DNA of 64,000 nt from Tellurirhabdus rosea (GCF_026278345.1 NZ_CP111085.1:3985501-4049500); one strand, 5' to 3'; shown: positions 41,107 to 50,749, counted from the first letter of the stretch. The notes: a model not told the origin generated them from the letters alone. Program-made: numbers and translations.

Positions 41107-43815
41107 ATGGTTATTTCGGATGTATGTCGGCAGCTCCTGGATGTCATGGACACCGGGCTGCTGGTTGAGGATGCCGACCGGAAAGTGATTCTGGTCAACG
41201 AAACCTTTTGCCAAATCTTCAACCAGCCGTACCCCGCGGACTGGATTCTGGGCAAAAACCACCTGGACTATCTGGAAAGAAACTCCCTTCGGACGCCGGC
41301 CATGCGGGGCTTTTACGAGCAGGCCCTCGAACTCAGCACCCGTCCGGAGCCGACTACCTGCAAGAACATCGAACTGAAAGTGGGCCGACTGGTCGTGCTT
41401 TTCAGCTACACCCCGCTGTTCGAGGACGGAAAGCCAAAGGCCCATGTCTGGCAGTTCCGCGATATAACCGAAAAAAGCATGCTTCGCTCGGAGCTGCGTT
41501 CCCAGAGCGACTTCTACGAGACGGTGCTGGACAACGCCCCCGTCGATATTACCGTGCTGGACCAGGATTTCCGGTTCCGGTACGTCAACAAGCACGCCAT
41601 CAAAGACAATGCGCTGCGGGAAATGGCCCTGGGCATGACCGAAGGGGAGTACGCCGAGGCCCGCGGACAGGGCCGTGCGTTCGGGGAGCGCCGGACCCAG
41701 TATTTCCGGCAGGCGGCCGTCCAGCGCCAAAGCATCAGCTACCTCGAACAGACGGAGGTCGGCGGGACGGTACGCAATATTTTCCGGCGCGTGATCGCCT
41801 ATTTTGACCACGACAGCCCCCTGCCGCAGTACTACGTCGGGTTTGGACTCGATGTGACGGACCTGACCGAAACCCGGGAAAAGCTGGAACTGCTCAACGC
41901 CGTCCAGGCCAATACCCTGCAGTCACTGCCGATCTGGCCTTATTCCATCGAGTTCCGGGACGGCTCGGCTCCGCGCCTGCTGTTCGTGCGCGACGAAATG
42001 CTGAGCTTCATCTCCGGGGCCAGCAAAAACAAAATGATTCAGCCCATGCGCTGGTTTCGGGGCATCCATCCCGAAGACCGCGCCATCGTCCGCATGGCCA
42101 TTTCGCTCATCAAATCGGGCGAAAAAATGCAGGGAGCGATTGATTTCCGCTGGTATCTGAAGGATTTTGGCTACATCTGGCTGCGCAACTATTACAAGGC
42201 CGTTCCGCAGCCCGACGGCTCGCTGATGCTCTACGGACTGGTCAACGACGAATCGCGGCTCAAAGCGAGAGACCGGAAGCTCGCCCGTACCGAAAGCGAT
42301 TTCCGGATCATGCTCGACAATCTGGACGTGGAGGTCTGCGCTTTCGGCTCGGATCTGCGGCTGATGGCCGCCAATTCGAATTTCAACCAGATTCACCAGC
42401 TGCTCTACAACAAACCGGCCGAAATCGGAAAACACATCTACGATGAAAAAGAGCCGATTTTTGCCGATGAAGAATGGAAAGCCCGCGTCGAGCAGGTCCT
42501 GCGCGGCGAACCGGTAGACCGGAATGTGGTCCGGAACTACGCCGGACGAAGCTATTATTTCAAATGCGAACTGCGCCCGATTTTCTTCGAAGGGGAGGTG
42601 ATCGGCGCCACTTTTGTCCGCTACGACATCACCGATGTCCGCAACTACGCCAGCGAACTGGAGCAACTGCTGGACAAGCTCCGGGTTACCGAATCGCTCT
42701 TCCAGCAGATTTCCAGCAACACCAGCGATTTGATCTGTCTGCACAATCTGGACGGCCGGATTGCCTACGTTTCGCCTTCGTCCACTTTTTTCATCGGTGT
42801 ATCGCCGGAACACCTGATCGGCATTGACCCTTACCAGATGGTTCATCCCGACTTCCAGGAGCAGGTTAAGCGGAGTCACCAGAAGATCGTGCGCGGAGAA
42901 ACGACCGGAGGGACCGGCCAGATCCAGATTCAGCTGGTCCGGGTGGACGGGACGAGCCTCTGGGTGGAAATTCAGTTTACGCTGGTGACCAACGCGAAGG
43001 GCGAGCCGGAAAGTATACTTACCGTCTCCCGCGACATCATGCACCACAAGCGGATTGAGGAAGAAATGAAAATGGCGTTGATGAAAGAACGCGAGCTGAA
43101 CGAGATGAAATCCCGCTTTGTCAACACCATTTCCCACGAGTTCCGGACGCCGCTGGCCACCATGCTGACCAGCGTCGATTTGCTGGAGTTGGTGTCAGAC
43201 TACATCGAAACCCCGCGGACCAAAGACAAGGTGCTGCGGCATTCGGGCATTATCCGGGAGGAAATCCTGCGGATCAACGAGCTCATGAACGAAGTGCTGC
43301 TGCTCGGACGCCAGCAGGCCAACACCATCGTTTTCCGGCCCGAGCAGGTAGAGGTGGTGAGTTTGTGCAAAGAGGTCATTGCCAAGACGTTCCGCCACAA
43401 GAAGCTTCAGGTCCGGCTGGATTTCAACTCGCCTGTCACCGAATTGCCCTGGCGGCTGGACCGGACGCTGATGACCCACGTCATCCGGAACCTGCTTTCC
43501 AATGCGGTCAAATATGGGGGAGGTGCAGATAAAAACATCCTCTTTGAGCTGGCCGTTAAAGACAAATCGCTGATCCTTTCCATCACGGATTTTGGCATCG
43601 GTATTCCACCCGAAGAGATCGACCGTCTTTTCGAACCGTTTTTTCGGGCCTCCAACACGGGAACTATTTCCGGAACAGGAATCGGACTTTCGCTGATCAG
43701 GCAGTTTGTGAAGATGCATGGGGGCGAAGTAAGTGTTCGGAGCCGGTTAAATGAATCGACAACATTTACTGTGACCTTACCCGTGCTATCCCATGAATCG
43801 TATCCTGTTGATTGA
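41107..43815 (+). CDS. Multi-PAS sensor histidine kinase
   Basis: Seen: 902 residues, no membrane segments, so cytosolic sensing. Five PAS-like regions can be traced: about 1-125, 135-255, 260-385, 395-515 and 525-650, with PAC-like ends such as FRDITEKS, GLDVTDLTETREK and TVSRDIMHHKRIE. HisKA has phospho-accepting His677 in NTISHEFRTPLATM. The HATPase has NLLSNAVKYGG (N box), ITDFGIGIPPEEIDRLFEPF (G1), and GTGIGLSLIRQ (G2). It lies between two response regulators. Overlap of 23 bp with the following receiver suggests tight coupling. Confidence 0.93.
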   Translation: MVISDVCRQLLDVMDTGLLVEDADRKVILVNETFCQIFNQPYPADWILGKNHLDYLERNSLRTPAMRGFYEQALELSTRPEPTTCKNIELKVGRLVVLFSYTPLFEDGKPKAHVWQFRDITEKSMLRSELRSQSDFYETVLDNAPVDITVLDQDFRFRYVNKHAIKDNALREMALGMTEGEYAEARGQGRAFGERRTQYFRQAAVQRQSISYLEQTEVGGTVRNIFRRVIAYFDHDSPLPQYYVGFGLDVTDLTETREKLELLNAVQANTLQSLPIWPYSIEFRDGSAPRLLFVRDEMLSFISGASKNKMIQPMRWFRGIHPEDRAIVRMAISLIKSGEKMQGAIDFRWYLKDFGYIWLRNYYKAVPQPDGSLMLYGLVNDESRLKARDRKLARTESDFRIMLDNLDVEVCAFGSDLRLMAANSNFNQIHQLLYNKPAEIGKHIYDEKEPIFADEEWKARVEQVLRGEPVDRNVVRNYAGRSYYFKCELRPIFFEGEVIGATFVRYDITDVRNYASELEQLLDKLRVTESLFQQISSNTSDLICLHNLDGRIAYVSPSSTFFIGVSPEHLIGIDPYQMVHPDFQEQVKRSHQKIVRGETTGGTGQIQIQLVRVDGTSLWVEIQFTLVTNAKGEPESILTVSRDIMHHKRIEEEMKMALMKERELNEMKSRFVNTISHEFRTPLATMLTSVDLLELVSDYIETPRTKDKVLRHSGIIREEILRINELMNEVLLLGRQQANTIVFRPEQVEVVSLCKEVIAKTFRHKKLQVRLDFNSPVTELPWRLDRTLMTHVIRNLLSNAVKYGGGADKNILFELAVKDKSLILSITDFGIGIPPEEIDRLFEPFFRASNTGTISGTGIGLSLIRQFVKMHGGEVSVRSRLNESTTFTVTLPVLSHESYPVD

Positions 43816-44185
43816 AGATGAAGCCCAGTTGTCAGAAAATATAGCCGAACTGCTCGAACTGACCGGATACGACGTCCAGGTGACCGACCGGGCTGAGCAG
43901 GGAGTGGAAATGCTGTTTCAGAATCCGCCGGATCTGATTCTCTGCGATGTGTCGCTGCCCGACCGGGAGGGCTATTATGTCCTTGAGCAGCTGAATGCTT
44001 CGAGTCTGGTTATTCCGTTTATTTTCGTCTCCGCCCGCGTCGATACCCAGGACATTCGCCGGTCGATGGAACTCGGAGCCGATGACTACATCATGAAACC
44101 GTTCAATACACCAGACCTGCTGGCGGCCGTGAAGGCCCGTCTGCTGAAGTACGGGCGCATCCGCCGAATCCTGCTGGGCGAGTAG
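43793..44185 (+). CDS. Single-domain response regulator (receiver only)
   Basis: Seen: 130 residues that are nothing but a receiver. Glu8/Asp9, Asp52 in LCDVSLP, Ser in FVSARV in place of Thr, and Lys in YIMKPF are all present. The first 22 residues (ILLIEDEAQLSENIAELLE) resemble ILLIEDEYQLRENIEELLV of the AraC-type regulator two genes back, so the two receivers are related copies. A receiver without output usually passes phosphate on or works by binding a partner. Start overlaps the kinase by 23 bp. Its stop is adjacent to the convergent next gene, with no gap. Confidence 0.9.
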   Translation: MNRILLIEDEAQLSENIAELLELTGYDVQVTDRAEQGVEMLFQNPPDLILCDVSLPDREGYYVLEQLNASSLVIPFIFVSARVDTQDIRRSMELGADDYIMKPFNTPDLLAAVKARLLKYGRIRRILLGE

Positions 44186-45220
44186 CTACTTGCGGTGCTG
44201 TGTCCGGTAATGGGCTTCCAGCAGGTCCATGCCGAAGTCGTTGGTCAGATCCCGCACGACGGTATGGACGTGATTGGCCGCGTTCTGGCTGTTGTCGTAT
44301 TCAATCAGAATCGTAGGGCCGTGAATGCGGTAATACTGCCCCTTGCCGGGTCCGTAACCCGGTTCGCGGTCGCCCAGCCAGGCGAAGGTCAGGGCGTCGA
44401 GTCCGGCCTGCCGGAGCTTTTCCAGCTGCTGGTTTTTGAGGGTGACGTGGTAGTTGTTCAGATAGGTGGTCAGGAGGTTCAGAAACAATTCCTGCTGTTT
44501 TCGGGTCAGTTCGCCGTACGAAATACCTTCCCGTTTTTCGAGGGAAACTTTGCGGCTGTTGCCGGTCAGAATGTCCGCCGGGCAGCTGGCCGAGAGCACC
44601 GCTTTCTTCAATTGTTCCTCGGTCAGCGCCTGAAGCAGGCTGTACGCCCGGGCCGTTTCCTCACTTAAGGTCTCTTTTCCCTTCTGCGGCACCTCCGCCC
44701 GGACAATCCCCGGATTGCTGCCCAGAAAGGTGGGGGTAAGTCCCGCCACCTGGTTGTTCACCGACGAAAAGTTAAGCGAAATATGGTGCCCTTCGAGCCG
44801 CCAGCCCCAGGGTTCCGTGCCTGCCGGATCGCCGAAAATCGTGACGAAATAGTTGTCCGGATCGCGGTATGTATCGTCGGTTCCCCGCTTTTCGACGACC
44901 CGCAGCACGTTTTCCAAATCCATAATGGACGTGATTTTCCCGTAACCCTGCTCGCTGAGAGTCGTCTGCACGAGGTTCAGCGCCGCTTTTCGCTGGGCGT
45001 CGGTCATGTTTTTCATGGTGAGGCCGTTGCGGGCGCGGGGCACAAAAAACCAGTTGAACCGTTCTTCGTCCGTGAAGGCGTAGGTGACTTTCTGCCGCTG
45101 TTCGGGCGAAAGCGTTTGCAGAAACTGCCGGGCAGCCCCGGCCATGCGCGGGACAACGGACTGGGCCAGCGTGCTCATACTCAGCAGCAGGAAGGAAAAG
45201 AGAAGACACCGGGTTTTCAT
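44186..45220 (-). CDS. DUF3500 domain protein, exported
   Basis: Seen: 344 residues from the ATG at 45220; the in-frame upstream start would cross a terminator-like stem. Signal peptide to about residue 19 (STLAQ). The body shows the DUF3500 pattern: FTDEERFNWFFVPRARNGL, WGWRLEGHHISLNF, YYRIHGPTILIEYDN and HVHTVVRDLTNDFG. Family knowledge: DUF3500 has no proved activity; the conserved His and acidic residues (GHHIS, HVH) hint at a hydrolase-like or metal site. It ends back-to-back with the receiver gene, and it may be cotranscribed with the BNR gene behind it despite the stem between them. Confidence 0.85.
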   Translation of the reverse strand: MKTRCLLFSFLLLSMSTLAQSVVPRMAGAARQFLQTLSPEQRQKVTYAFTDEERFNWFFVPRARNGLTMKNMTDAQRKAALNLVQTTLSEQGYGKITSIMDLENVLRVVEKRGTDDTYRDPDNYFVTIFGDPAGTEPWGWRLEGHHISLNFSSVNNQVAGLTPTFLGSNPGIVRAEVPQKGKETLSEETARAYSLLQALTEEQLKKAVLSASCPADILTGNSRKVSLEKREGISYGELTRKQQELFLNLLTTYLNNYHVTLKNQQLEKLRQAGLDALTFAWLGDREPGYGPGKGQYYRIHGPTILIEYDNSQNAANHVHTVVRDLTNDFGMDLLEAHYRTQHRK

Positions 45221-45283
45221 GCCTGAGAAAGAAGGCGTTGGCCGAAAACTACCGGGAGAAAAGCGGAAAGTTAGACGGAGGAA

Positions 45284-45313
45284 CGTTCGTCCGCGAGGGC
45301 TCGCGGACGAACG
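45284..45313 (-). terminator. Perfect stem-loop, probable terminator or attenuator
   Basis: 14-bp perfect stem CGTTCGTCCGCGAG (45284-45297) with 45300-45313, loop GG. It lies 13 bp beyond the stop of the BNR protein gene on the minus strand. No U-run follows. Confidence 0.6.
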
Positions 45314-45326
45314 GCAGTAACGGGCA

Positions 45327-48300
45327 TTACCGCACCTCCGCAAGTTCCTTCACGACCGCCATCGGCGTTGACTCGACCTTACGCCGGTACTCCGCCCAGT
45401 CTGATTTGAAGAATTTGTTCACCTTCGTCAGCGTGTCGCGGGTCAGGGTTTCAGCCTGCTCGATGAGTTCGTTTTCCGTGCGCGTCGGCGTCTCGGCAAG
45501 GCGACCCAGCACGTACGTACGGGCTTCCTGCAGTTTGCCGGTGGGCGTCAGCATGTACGGCGTGCCGTAGCCCTGTTTTTCGGCCCTTTTGCCCAGAATC
45601 GACTCGCGGACCACTTTGATGGAATCCTGAACCGACTTCGTGGCTTTTTGCAGGGCTTCAAACTCCTTACCCGGACGGTCTTTCAACTGAGCCGTCATCA
45701 GGTCGGTGGCCTCCTGGGCTTCCTGCAGGCGGTCGGTGGCCTCGGTCAGCTGCCGGGCGACGGTGTTCAGCCGTTCGGCCAGGGTGCGGCGGGCCAGCAC
45801 ATTTTCGCGGTTGAACGGCACGCGCGGGTCCGGATTGACCGTCAGGAAAGTGGAATCTCTGGCCCCGGCGTAGGCAAACACGAGTTTGTAACGCCCCGGC
45901 AGCACACTTCCGCCTCCAGGCTCAGCGGCGTTCGGTTTGGGTTTGGCACTGCCCGGCTGACGGACGCCCCGTTCGCTGAGGTTCCAGGTCAGGCGCTGCA
46001 TGCCGAGGGCCGAATCGGGCACCTGTTGCAGCGTGCGCACGAGCCGGTTGCTCTCGTCAAAAATCCGAACGTATAGGGTATCCGTTTTGGCGGCCGGTTT
46101 TTTGGCCGAATCCGCTTTGGCGGTTGCCGTTGCCGTGGCGCTGGCCGGAAGAGTCGTCGGGAGCGTGGCCCCGGTTTCCTTGTTCTGGGTGGTGGCGCGG
46201 CGGGGCTTCCGTTCGGTGGTGGTCGTCACGGTCGGCGTCGGCTTGATCGGCGTTTTGGGCCGGATGTAATACGTCAGGTTTGCTCCCTGCGGGCGATTGG
46301 TGGCCTGGTACATATTGTCCGTGTCGTTGACGTAACCCGGCGCCATGCGGTAGTTGACCAGATAGGCTGGGGCCGGTTCGAAGGCCAGCAGCGGTTTGTC
46401 GAGCGTCGTCACTCCCTCTTTGGCCAGCTTACGGAGCGGCCGGATGTTGTCGAGGACAAACAGCGCGCGGCCGAACGTCCCGATCACCAGATCCGCTTCG
46501 CGTTCCTGAATGGCGAGGTCCATGACCGATACCGACGGCACGCCTTCTTTCCACTGCGACCACGTTTTGCCTTCGTCAACGCTCACCCATAGGCCGTGCT
46601 CGGTTCCGGCAAACATCAGGCGCGGTTCGGTTGGGTCCTGCAGAAAGCAGAGCGCATAGCCGTTCACGTCCTTGTCGTCCACCAGCCGCGTCCAGGTCTG
46701 GCCGAAGTCCGTCGTGCGGTAGATGTACGGAGCCATGTCGAGGGTATTGCGGTAGTTATTGGCCACCACAAATGCTTCCCCGGCCCGGTGGCGGGAGGCG
46801 GTAATCTGCGGAATCCAGGCTTCTTTGGGCAGGCCCGGCAGGCGGTCGCGGAGGTTGTTCCAGGTTTTGCCACCGTCGCGGGTCAGTTGCACGTTGCCGT
46901 CGTCGGTGCCGACCCAGATCACGCCCCGTTCGAGCGGGCTCGGGGCAATCGTCAGAATGGTGTTGTGGTTTTCAGCGGACGTGATGTCGAGCGTCAGGCC
47001 GCCGCTCTGGTCCTGCTTCTGCTGGTTCGGGTCGTTCCGGGTGAGGTCCGGCGAAAGCGTTTCCCAGGTCATTCCCTTGTCGCCCGACCGGTGCAGGTGC
47101 TGACTGCCGTAGTAAATGCTTTTCTTGTTGAAGGGGTCGAGGGCAATGCCGGAGTTCCAGTTGAAGCGCAGACGGGTTTTGGCGTCCGGTGCCGTGGGTT
47201 TGATAAACGTAGAACGGCCGGTCTGCTTGTCGTAGCGGGCCAGACTTCCGCCTTGCGACATGGCGTACCCGTACCGGCTGTCCTCCGGGTCGGGAATCAC
47301 GTCGAAGCCGTCGCCGTACAGCACCACGTTCCAGTAGTAATTGCGGATGCCGCCGTCGGAGAAAGTGTAGGCCGGGCCGGTCCACGAACCATTGTCCTGC
47401 AAGCCGCCGTAGATGTTGTACGGAACGTCGTTATCGACGTTGATGTGGTAGAACTGCCCGATGGAAATGCCGTCCGGGAACGCCCAGGTTCTGCCCCGGT
47501 CGCGGCTGATGGTCACCCCGCCGTCGTTGCCGTCGATGATGAAGTTCGGGTTTTCCGGGTGAATCCAGAACGCGTGGTGGTCGGCGTGGACCTGTTCCAG
47601 CGTCGCGATGACTTTGAACGACTTCCCGGCGTCTTCCGAGACGGCAATGGGCTGGTAGATCATGTACAGCCGGTTTTCGTTTTTCGGATCGACAAATATT
47701 TCGTTGAAATAAAACGGACGGTTGGTCACGATGGACGGCTCTTCCGTCACTTTTTCCCATTTTTCGCCCCCGTCATCCGAGCGGTAAAGTCCGTTTTTCT
47801 TAGCTTCGACCAGCGCGTAGATCCGGTTGGGCATGCTGCGGGACACGGCGAGGCCGAGCCGACCAAAATCGCCTTCTGGCAGGCCTTCCGCCTTGCCTTT
47901 CTTCGACCACGTTTTGCCGCCGTCGTAGGTGATGTAGAGGCCCGAACCCGGTCCGCCCGAGGTGAAGTCGTGCGAAGTACGCCGGTGTTCCCACATGGCT
48001 ACGACGAGTTTCTGCGGGTTGGAAGGGTCCATAAACATGTCGGCAACCCCAGACCGTTCGTTAGTGAACAGGACCTTTTCCCAGGTGAGACCGCCGTCGG
48101 TTGTCTTGAAAACGCCGCGTTCCGGATGGCCGGCAAACGGATACCCGATCACCCCGGCATACACCACGTTCGGGTTGGTGGGGTCGATCAGGATGCGGTG
48201 GATGTTCATGGTCTTGTCCAGGCCCATTTTCTTCCAGGTCCGGCCGCCGTCGATGGATTTATAGATGCCGTGGCCGATGTTGATCGAGTTCCGCGGATTG

Positions 48301-48629
48301 CCTTCGCCGGTTCCGGCCCAGACCACGCTCGGGTTGCTCTGCTGGACGGCGATGGAGCCGATGTTGATGTTCGGCTGGTCATCGAAGACGGGCCGGAAGG
48401 AGACGCCGCCGTTCTCGGATTTCCAGACACCACCCGAGGCGGCTCCGACGTAAATAATGTCCGGGTTGCTGACCACCGCGTCGATGGCCGTGATCCGCCC
48501 CGACATGACGGCAGGACCGATACTTCGGGCTTTTACCTGCTTGAACACGCCGGGAGGCAGCGTCTGGGCCATAACCGGGGAGAGGGACAGCCCCATTAAA
48601 AGAAGGGGATGAAGTAGTCGTTTAAGCAT
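45327..48629 (-). CDS. VPS10/sortilin-like BNR (Asp-box) propeller protein, exported
   Basis: Seen: 1100 residues from the ATG at 48629. Signal peptide to about residue 21 (PVMAQ). Many Asp-box repeats follow (TDGGLTWEKV, YDGGKTWSKK, DGGKTWNNL, DEGKTWSQW), which fold as one or two seven- or ten-bladed propellers, as in sortilin and xyloglucanase-like GH74 proteins. A Thr/Ala/Lys linker at about 810-860 is followed by a beta domain and a coiled coil with an RRTLAERLNTVARQL-type stretch to the end. Catalytic acids of GH74 could not be assigned. It is secreted or periplasmic; function unknown. Confidence 0.88.
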   Translation of the reverse strand: MLKRLLHPLLLMGLSLSPVMAQTLPPGVFKQVKARSIGPAVMSGRITAIDAVVSNPDIIYVGAASGGVWKSENGGVSFRPVFDDQPNINIGSIAVQQSNPSVVWAGTGEGNPRNSINIGHGIYKSIDGGRTWKKMGLDKTMNIHRILIDPTNPNVVYAGVIGYPFAGHPERGVFKTTDGGLTWEKVLFTNERSGVADMFMDPSNPQKLVVAMWEHRRTSHDFTSGGPGSGLYITYDGGKTWSKKGKAEGLPEGDFGRLGLAVSRSMPNRIYALVEAKKNGLYRSDDGGEKWEKVTEEPSIVTNRPFYFNEIFVDPKNENRLYMIYQPIAVSEDAGKSFKVIATLEQVHADHHAFWIHPENPNFIIDGNDGGVTISRDRGRTWAFPDGISIGQFYHINVDNDVPYNIYGGLQDNGSWTGPAYTFSDGGIRNYYWNVVLYGDGFDVIPDPEDSRYGYAMSQGGSLARYDKQTGRSTFIKPTAPDAKTRLRFNWNSGIALDPFNKKSIYYGSQHLHRSGDKGMTWETLSPDLTRNDPNQQKQDQSGGLTLDITSAENHNTILTIAPSPLERGVIWVGTDDGNVQLTRDGGKTWNNLRDRLPGLPKEAWIPQITASRHRAGEAFVVANNYRNTLDMAPYIYRTTDFGQTWTRLVDDKDVNGYALCFLQDPTEPRLMFAGTEHGLWVSVDEGKTWSQWKEGVPSVSVMDLAIQEREADLVIGTFGRALFVLDNIRPLRKLAKEGVTTLDKPLLAFEPAPAYLVNYRMAPGYVNDTDNMYQATNRPQGANLTYYIRPKTPIKPTPTVTTTTERKPRRATTQNKETGATLPTTLPASATATATAKADSAKKPAAKTDTLYVRIFDESNRLVRTLQQVPDSALGMQRLTWNLSERGVRQPGSAKPKPNAAEPGGGSVLPGRYKLVFAYAGARDSTFLTVNPDPRVPFNRENVLARRTLAERLNTVARQLTEATDRLQEAQEATDLMTAQLKDRPGKEFEALQKATKSVQDSIKVVRESILGKRAEKQGYGTPYMLTPTGKLQEARTYVLGRLAETPTRTENELIEQAETLTRDTLTKVNKFFKSDWAEYRRKVESTPMAVVKELAEVR

Positions 48630-48677
48630 TGCGAAAAGGATACATTTTGGTAAATGTACTAAATAAAGGGGCAACTA

Positions 48678-48728
48678 AAACGGAAAAGCGCCGGAAGAAT
48701 GCAGTGCTTCTCCGGCGCTTTTCCGTTT
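48678..48728. terminator. Bidirectional terminator-like stem
   Basis: Perfect 18-bp stem (48678-48695 with 48711-48728; core GGAAAAGCGCCGG), 15-nt loop. It separates the T9SS cargo gene's end from the BNR gene's start. Both are on the minus strand, so it serves the T9SS gene's downstream side. Confidence 0.8.
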
Positions 48729-48746
48729 GGAAAATCGTCAATAGAC

Positions 48747-49754
48747 TTACTTCTGGATGGCCAGCTTGGTGCTCTTCCGAACGTTCTCGCCCTGCAGGAC
48801 GATCATGTACATACCGGCCACATGCCCCTGGTCCAGCGTTACTTTGGTTTTGTAGATGCCGATTTCGTGATGCTTGTTCTCGACCAGCGTTTGTTTGTGC
48901 TGGCCCTGCAGATCGACGAGCGCCACGCCGGCGCGTCCGGGCGTCAGAATGCGGTAGGTAACCTCAATGGGGCCACTGGCCGGATTCGGCCGGACGGCCA
49001 GACTCTCGTTGGCCGACAGGGCATTGTCGAGGCCGATGAGCTGGCCGTTGCTGGCGGCTACGGCCTGTTTTTGCTGGTTCAGCGCGTCGACCAGTTGCGG
49101 CGCGACAAACTTGACCACGCTCTGAAGGCTGTTCTTGCAGTAGCGCTGCCGGGCCTGAACGTACGCTTTGACCGGAGACTGGATGGACATCTCGTTGTTA
49201 ATGTTGCTCCCGTAACGCGTCAGAATTTCCTTCTGAATCTGCTCGTTGGTGGCCACAATCCGGACTTCGCCAGGCTTGTCGGTTGCCGGAAACGAAAACA
49301 GCGGAACCGGAACGCCCGCGCTGACGGAACCTACTTCTACCGCCTGCGGGGCCATGCCGACCTGGTGTACGGCCAGACCTTCCAGAGAAGCGAGCGGGGA
49401 TTTGCCGTGGGAAAGGAAGAGGTCGTTGTCAAAGACGAAATCCGTCCAGACCCCGTTGATGTTGGTAATCTGCAGTTTTGAATCGCGGCCCGCGCCGGGT
49501 TCGGGGGCGGTGTAGCCCTTGGGAGCGACAATGCTGAACTGGGCGGTAACCAGCCGGTGGGTAGAACTGGTCGAGGGAATGTACCAGGCCGTCATCCGAT
49601 TCGTCGCTTTGTCGAAAGTGAGCTGAAATTCAACGGGTTGATCCGCTACGTTGACGCCCACACATTGGGCTTGGGCACTCGTTCCAACTCCCGAAAAGGC
49701 GGCAATCAGCAGCGATTGTCCCAGAAGGAGCGCCAGGGTGTACAATTTTTTCAT
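48747..49754 (-). CDS. Secreted protein with T9SS type A C-terminal sorting domain
   Basis: Seen: 335 residues. Signal peptide to about residue 30 (TSAQAQ). Residues about 35-250 are a beta-sandwich, possibly cohesin-like. The C-terminal 85 residues fit the T9SS type A CTD: LAVRPNPASGPIEVTYRI, VALVDLQGQHKQTLV, and GMYMIVLQGENVRKSTKLAI. Family knowledge: the CTD targets cargo through the type IX secretion system, is removed, and cargo is often attached to A-LPS at the cell surface. It marks the organism as T9SS-positive. Function of the cargo part is unknown. Ends at a bidirectional stem. Confidence 0.85.
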   Translation of the reverse strand: MKKLYTLALLLGQSLLIAAFSGVGTSAQAQCVGVNVADQPVEFQLTFDKATNRMTAWYIPSTSSTHRLVTAQFSIVAPKGYTAPEPGAGRDSKLQITNINGVWTDFVFDNDLFLSHGKSPLASLEGLAVHQVGMAPQAVEVGSVSAGVPVPLFSFPATDKPGEVRIVATNEQIQKEILTRYGSNINNEMSIQSPVKAYVQARQRYCKNSLQSVVKFVAPQLVDALNQQKQAVAASNGQLIGLDNALSANESLAVRPNPASGPIEVTYRILTPGRAGVALVDLQGQHKQTLVENKHHEIGIYKTKVTLDQGHVAGMYMIVLQGENVRKSTKLAIQK

Positions 49755-49853
49755 GGAGAAAGTGTCTTAAACTGTGTTACTTGTACACGCAATATAGGTA
49801 GTTTGCCTAATTCTCCAAAAAAAAATAGCAACAACTAAAGGAAGGGTATAAAA

Positions 49854-49879
49854 AATCCCGATCAGGGGCGATCGGGATT
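49854..49879 (-). terminator. Intrinsic terminator
   Basis: Perfect 10-bp stem AATCCCGATC (49854-49863) with GATCGGGATT (49870-49879); on the minus strand a T-run follows. It lies 8 bp after the DUF1080 gene. Confidence 0.9.
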
Positions 49880-49886
49880 GGGTTGG

Positions 49887-50585
49887 CTAGAGTTCGCGGA
49901 GCCGAATGTTGCGGTACCAGACCTTTTCTTTAGGGTTGTGACTCTGCAATGCAATCTTTCCCCTGGCGTGTGGCGTAGCGTACGCGAGGCTGGCAAATTT
50001 GCTTTTGGCGACCCGGGCCTTCCAGTCGTCGCTGCCGTAGTGGTACTCCACCACTTTGATGCCGTTGAGGTAGTGCTCCACGTGGTTGTTGTTGACCACA
50101 ATCCGGCCCCGGTTCCACTCGCCGGGCGCTTTGGAGGCGTTCATATCCAGAGGGTCATGCATGTCGTAGTTGGCCCCGGAAAGCTGGTTGTTGTTCAGCT
50201 TCATGAGCTTGCCGCTTGCATCGCGCCACTCAAATCCTTTGTCGTCAATGATCTGATATTCAGGTCCGGAATGGTAGGTTCGTTCGTAGTTCGGCGACTC
50301 GATGATTTTGTACAGGACACCGCTGTTGCTCTTGGGCGGAATTTTGAAGTCGAATTCCAGCTCAAAATTTTCGTAATCCTTGTCCGTCACCAGATCGCCG
50401 CCGGAGCCGTCGGAGGTCAGGGTGCCGTCTTCAATCATCCAGCCGATCACTTTGTCTTTCTGGTAGCTGTGCCAGCCCGAAATCGCTTTGCCGTCGAAGA
50501 GGCTTACCCACTTGCCGGGCTTTTTACCCGGACCGGTAAAGGCAAACGTGACGGCTAAAAGAAGGGAAAAGGTCAATTTTCTCAT
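49887..50585 (-). CDS. DUF1080 protein (3-keto-disaccharide hydrolase-like)
   Basis: Seen: 232 residues from the ATG at 50585 (a TTG three codons earlier is less likely). Signal peptide to about residue 17. One LamG/concanavalin-type sandwich follows: GKWVSLFDGKAISGWHSY, then FELEFDFKIPPKSNSGVLYK, then YHSGPEYQIIDD, then NRGRIVVNNNHVEHYLNG. This is the DUF1080/3KH pattern; family knowledge is that such proteins bind or hydrolyse 3-keto-disaccharides in the periplasm. It stands alone between a terminator and hairpin H11. Together with other genes here it fits a 3-keto sugar route. Confidence 0.88.
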   Translation of the reverse strand: MRKLTFSLLLAVTFAFTGPGKKPGKWVSLFDGKAISGWHSYQKDKVIGWMIEDGTLTSDGSGGDLVTDKDYENFELEFDFKIPPKSNSGVLYKIIESPNYERTYHSGPEYQIIDDKGFEWRDASGKLMKLNNNQLSGANYDMHDPLDMNASKAPGEWNRGRIVVNNNHVEHYLNGIKVVEYHYGSDDWKARVAKSKFASLAYATPHARGKIALQSHNPKEKVWYRNIRLREL

Positions 50586-50625
50586 ATTGCGCAACGGTTT
50601 AGATCTGCCGCTAAGCTATGAAAAA

Positions 50626-50749
50626 ATTGAATGATAGGTAGACCGATGGGTTGAATGGTTGATAGGTTGAACGGTTGAATGATTGAATAAGCTCCGCAAA
50701 GTCCGTGTAGGGCTAAGCCTGATTAATCATTCAATCATTCAATCATTCA
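50626..50749. repeat. Short-word inverted repeat (hairpin H11)
   Basis: Long left arm of GGTTGAA/TGAATGAT-like words (50626-50690), apex GCTCCGC, shorter right arm 50725-50749 of AATCATTC units. The right arm covers the stop codon of the acidic protein gene. Confidence 0.85.

Noticed and set aside
45221-45343. Longer start of the DUF3500 gene at 45343
   Set aside because: It would cross the perfect stem at 45284-45313 and place 41 basic residues before a clear signal peptide.
46596-48599. Long plus-strand open frame of 667 codons opposite the BNR propeller gene
   Set aside because: It is the complement of a clear Asp-box protein. Its translation lacks domain motifs and has the high His/Val/Arg content typical of antisense frames in GC-rich genes.
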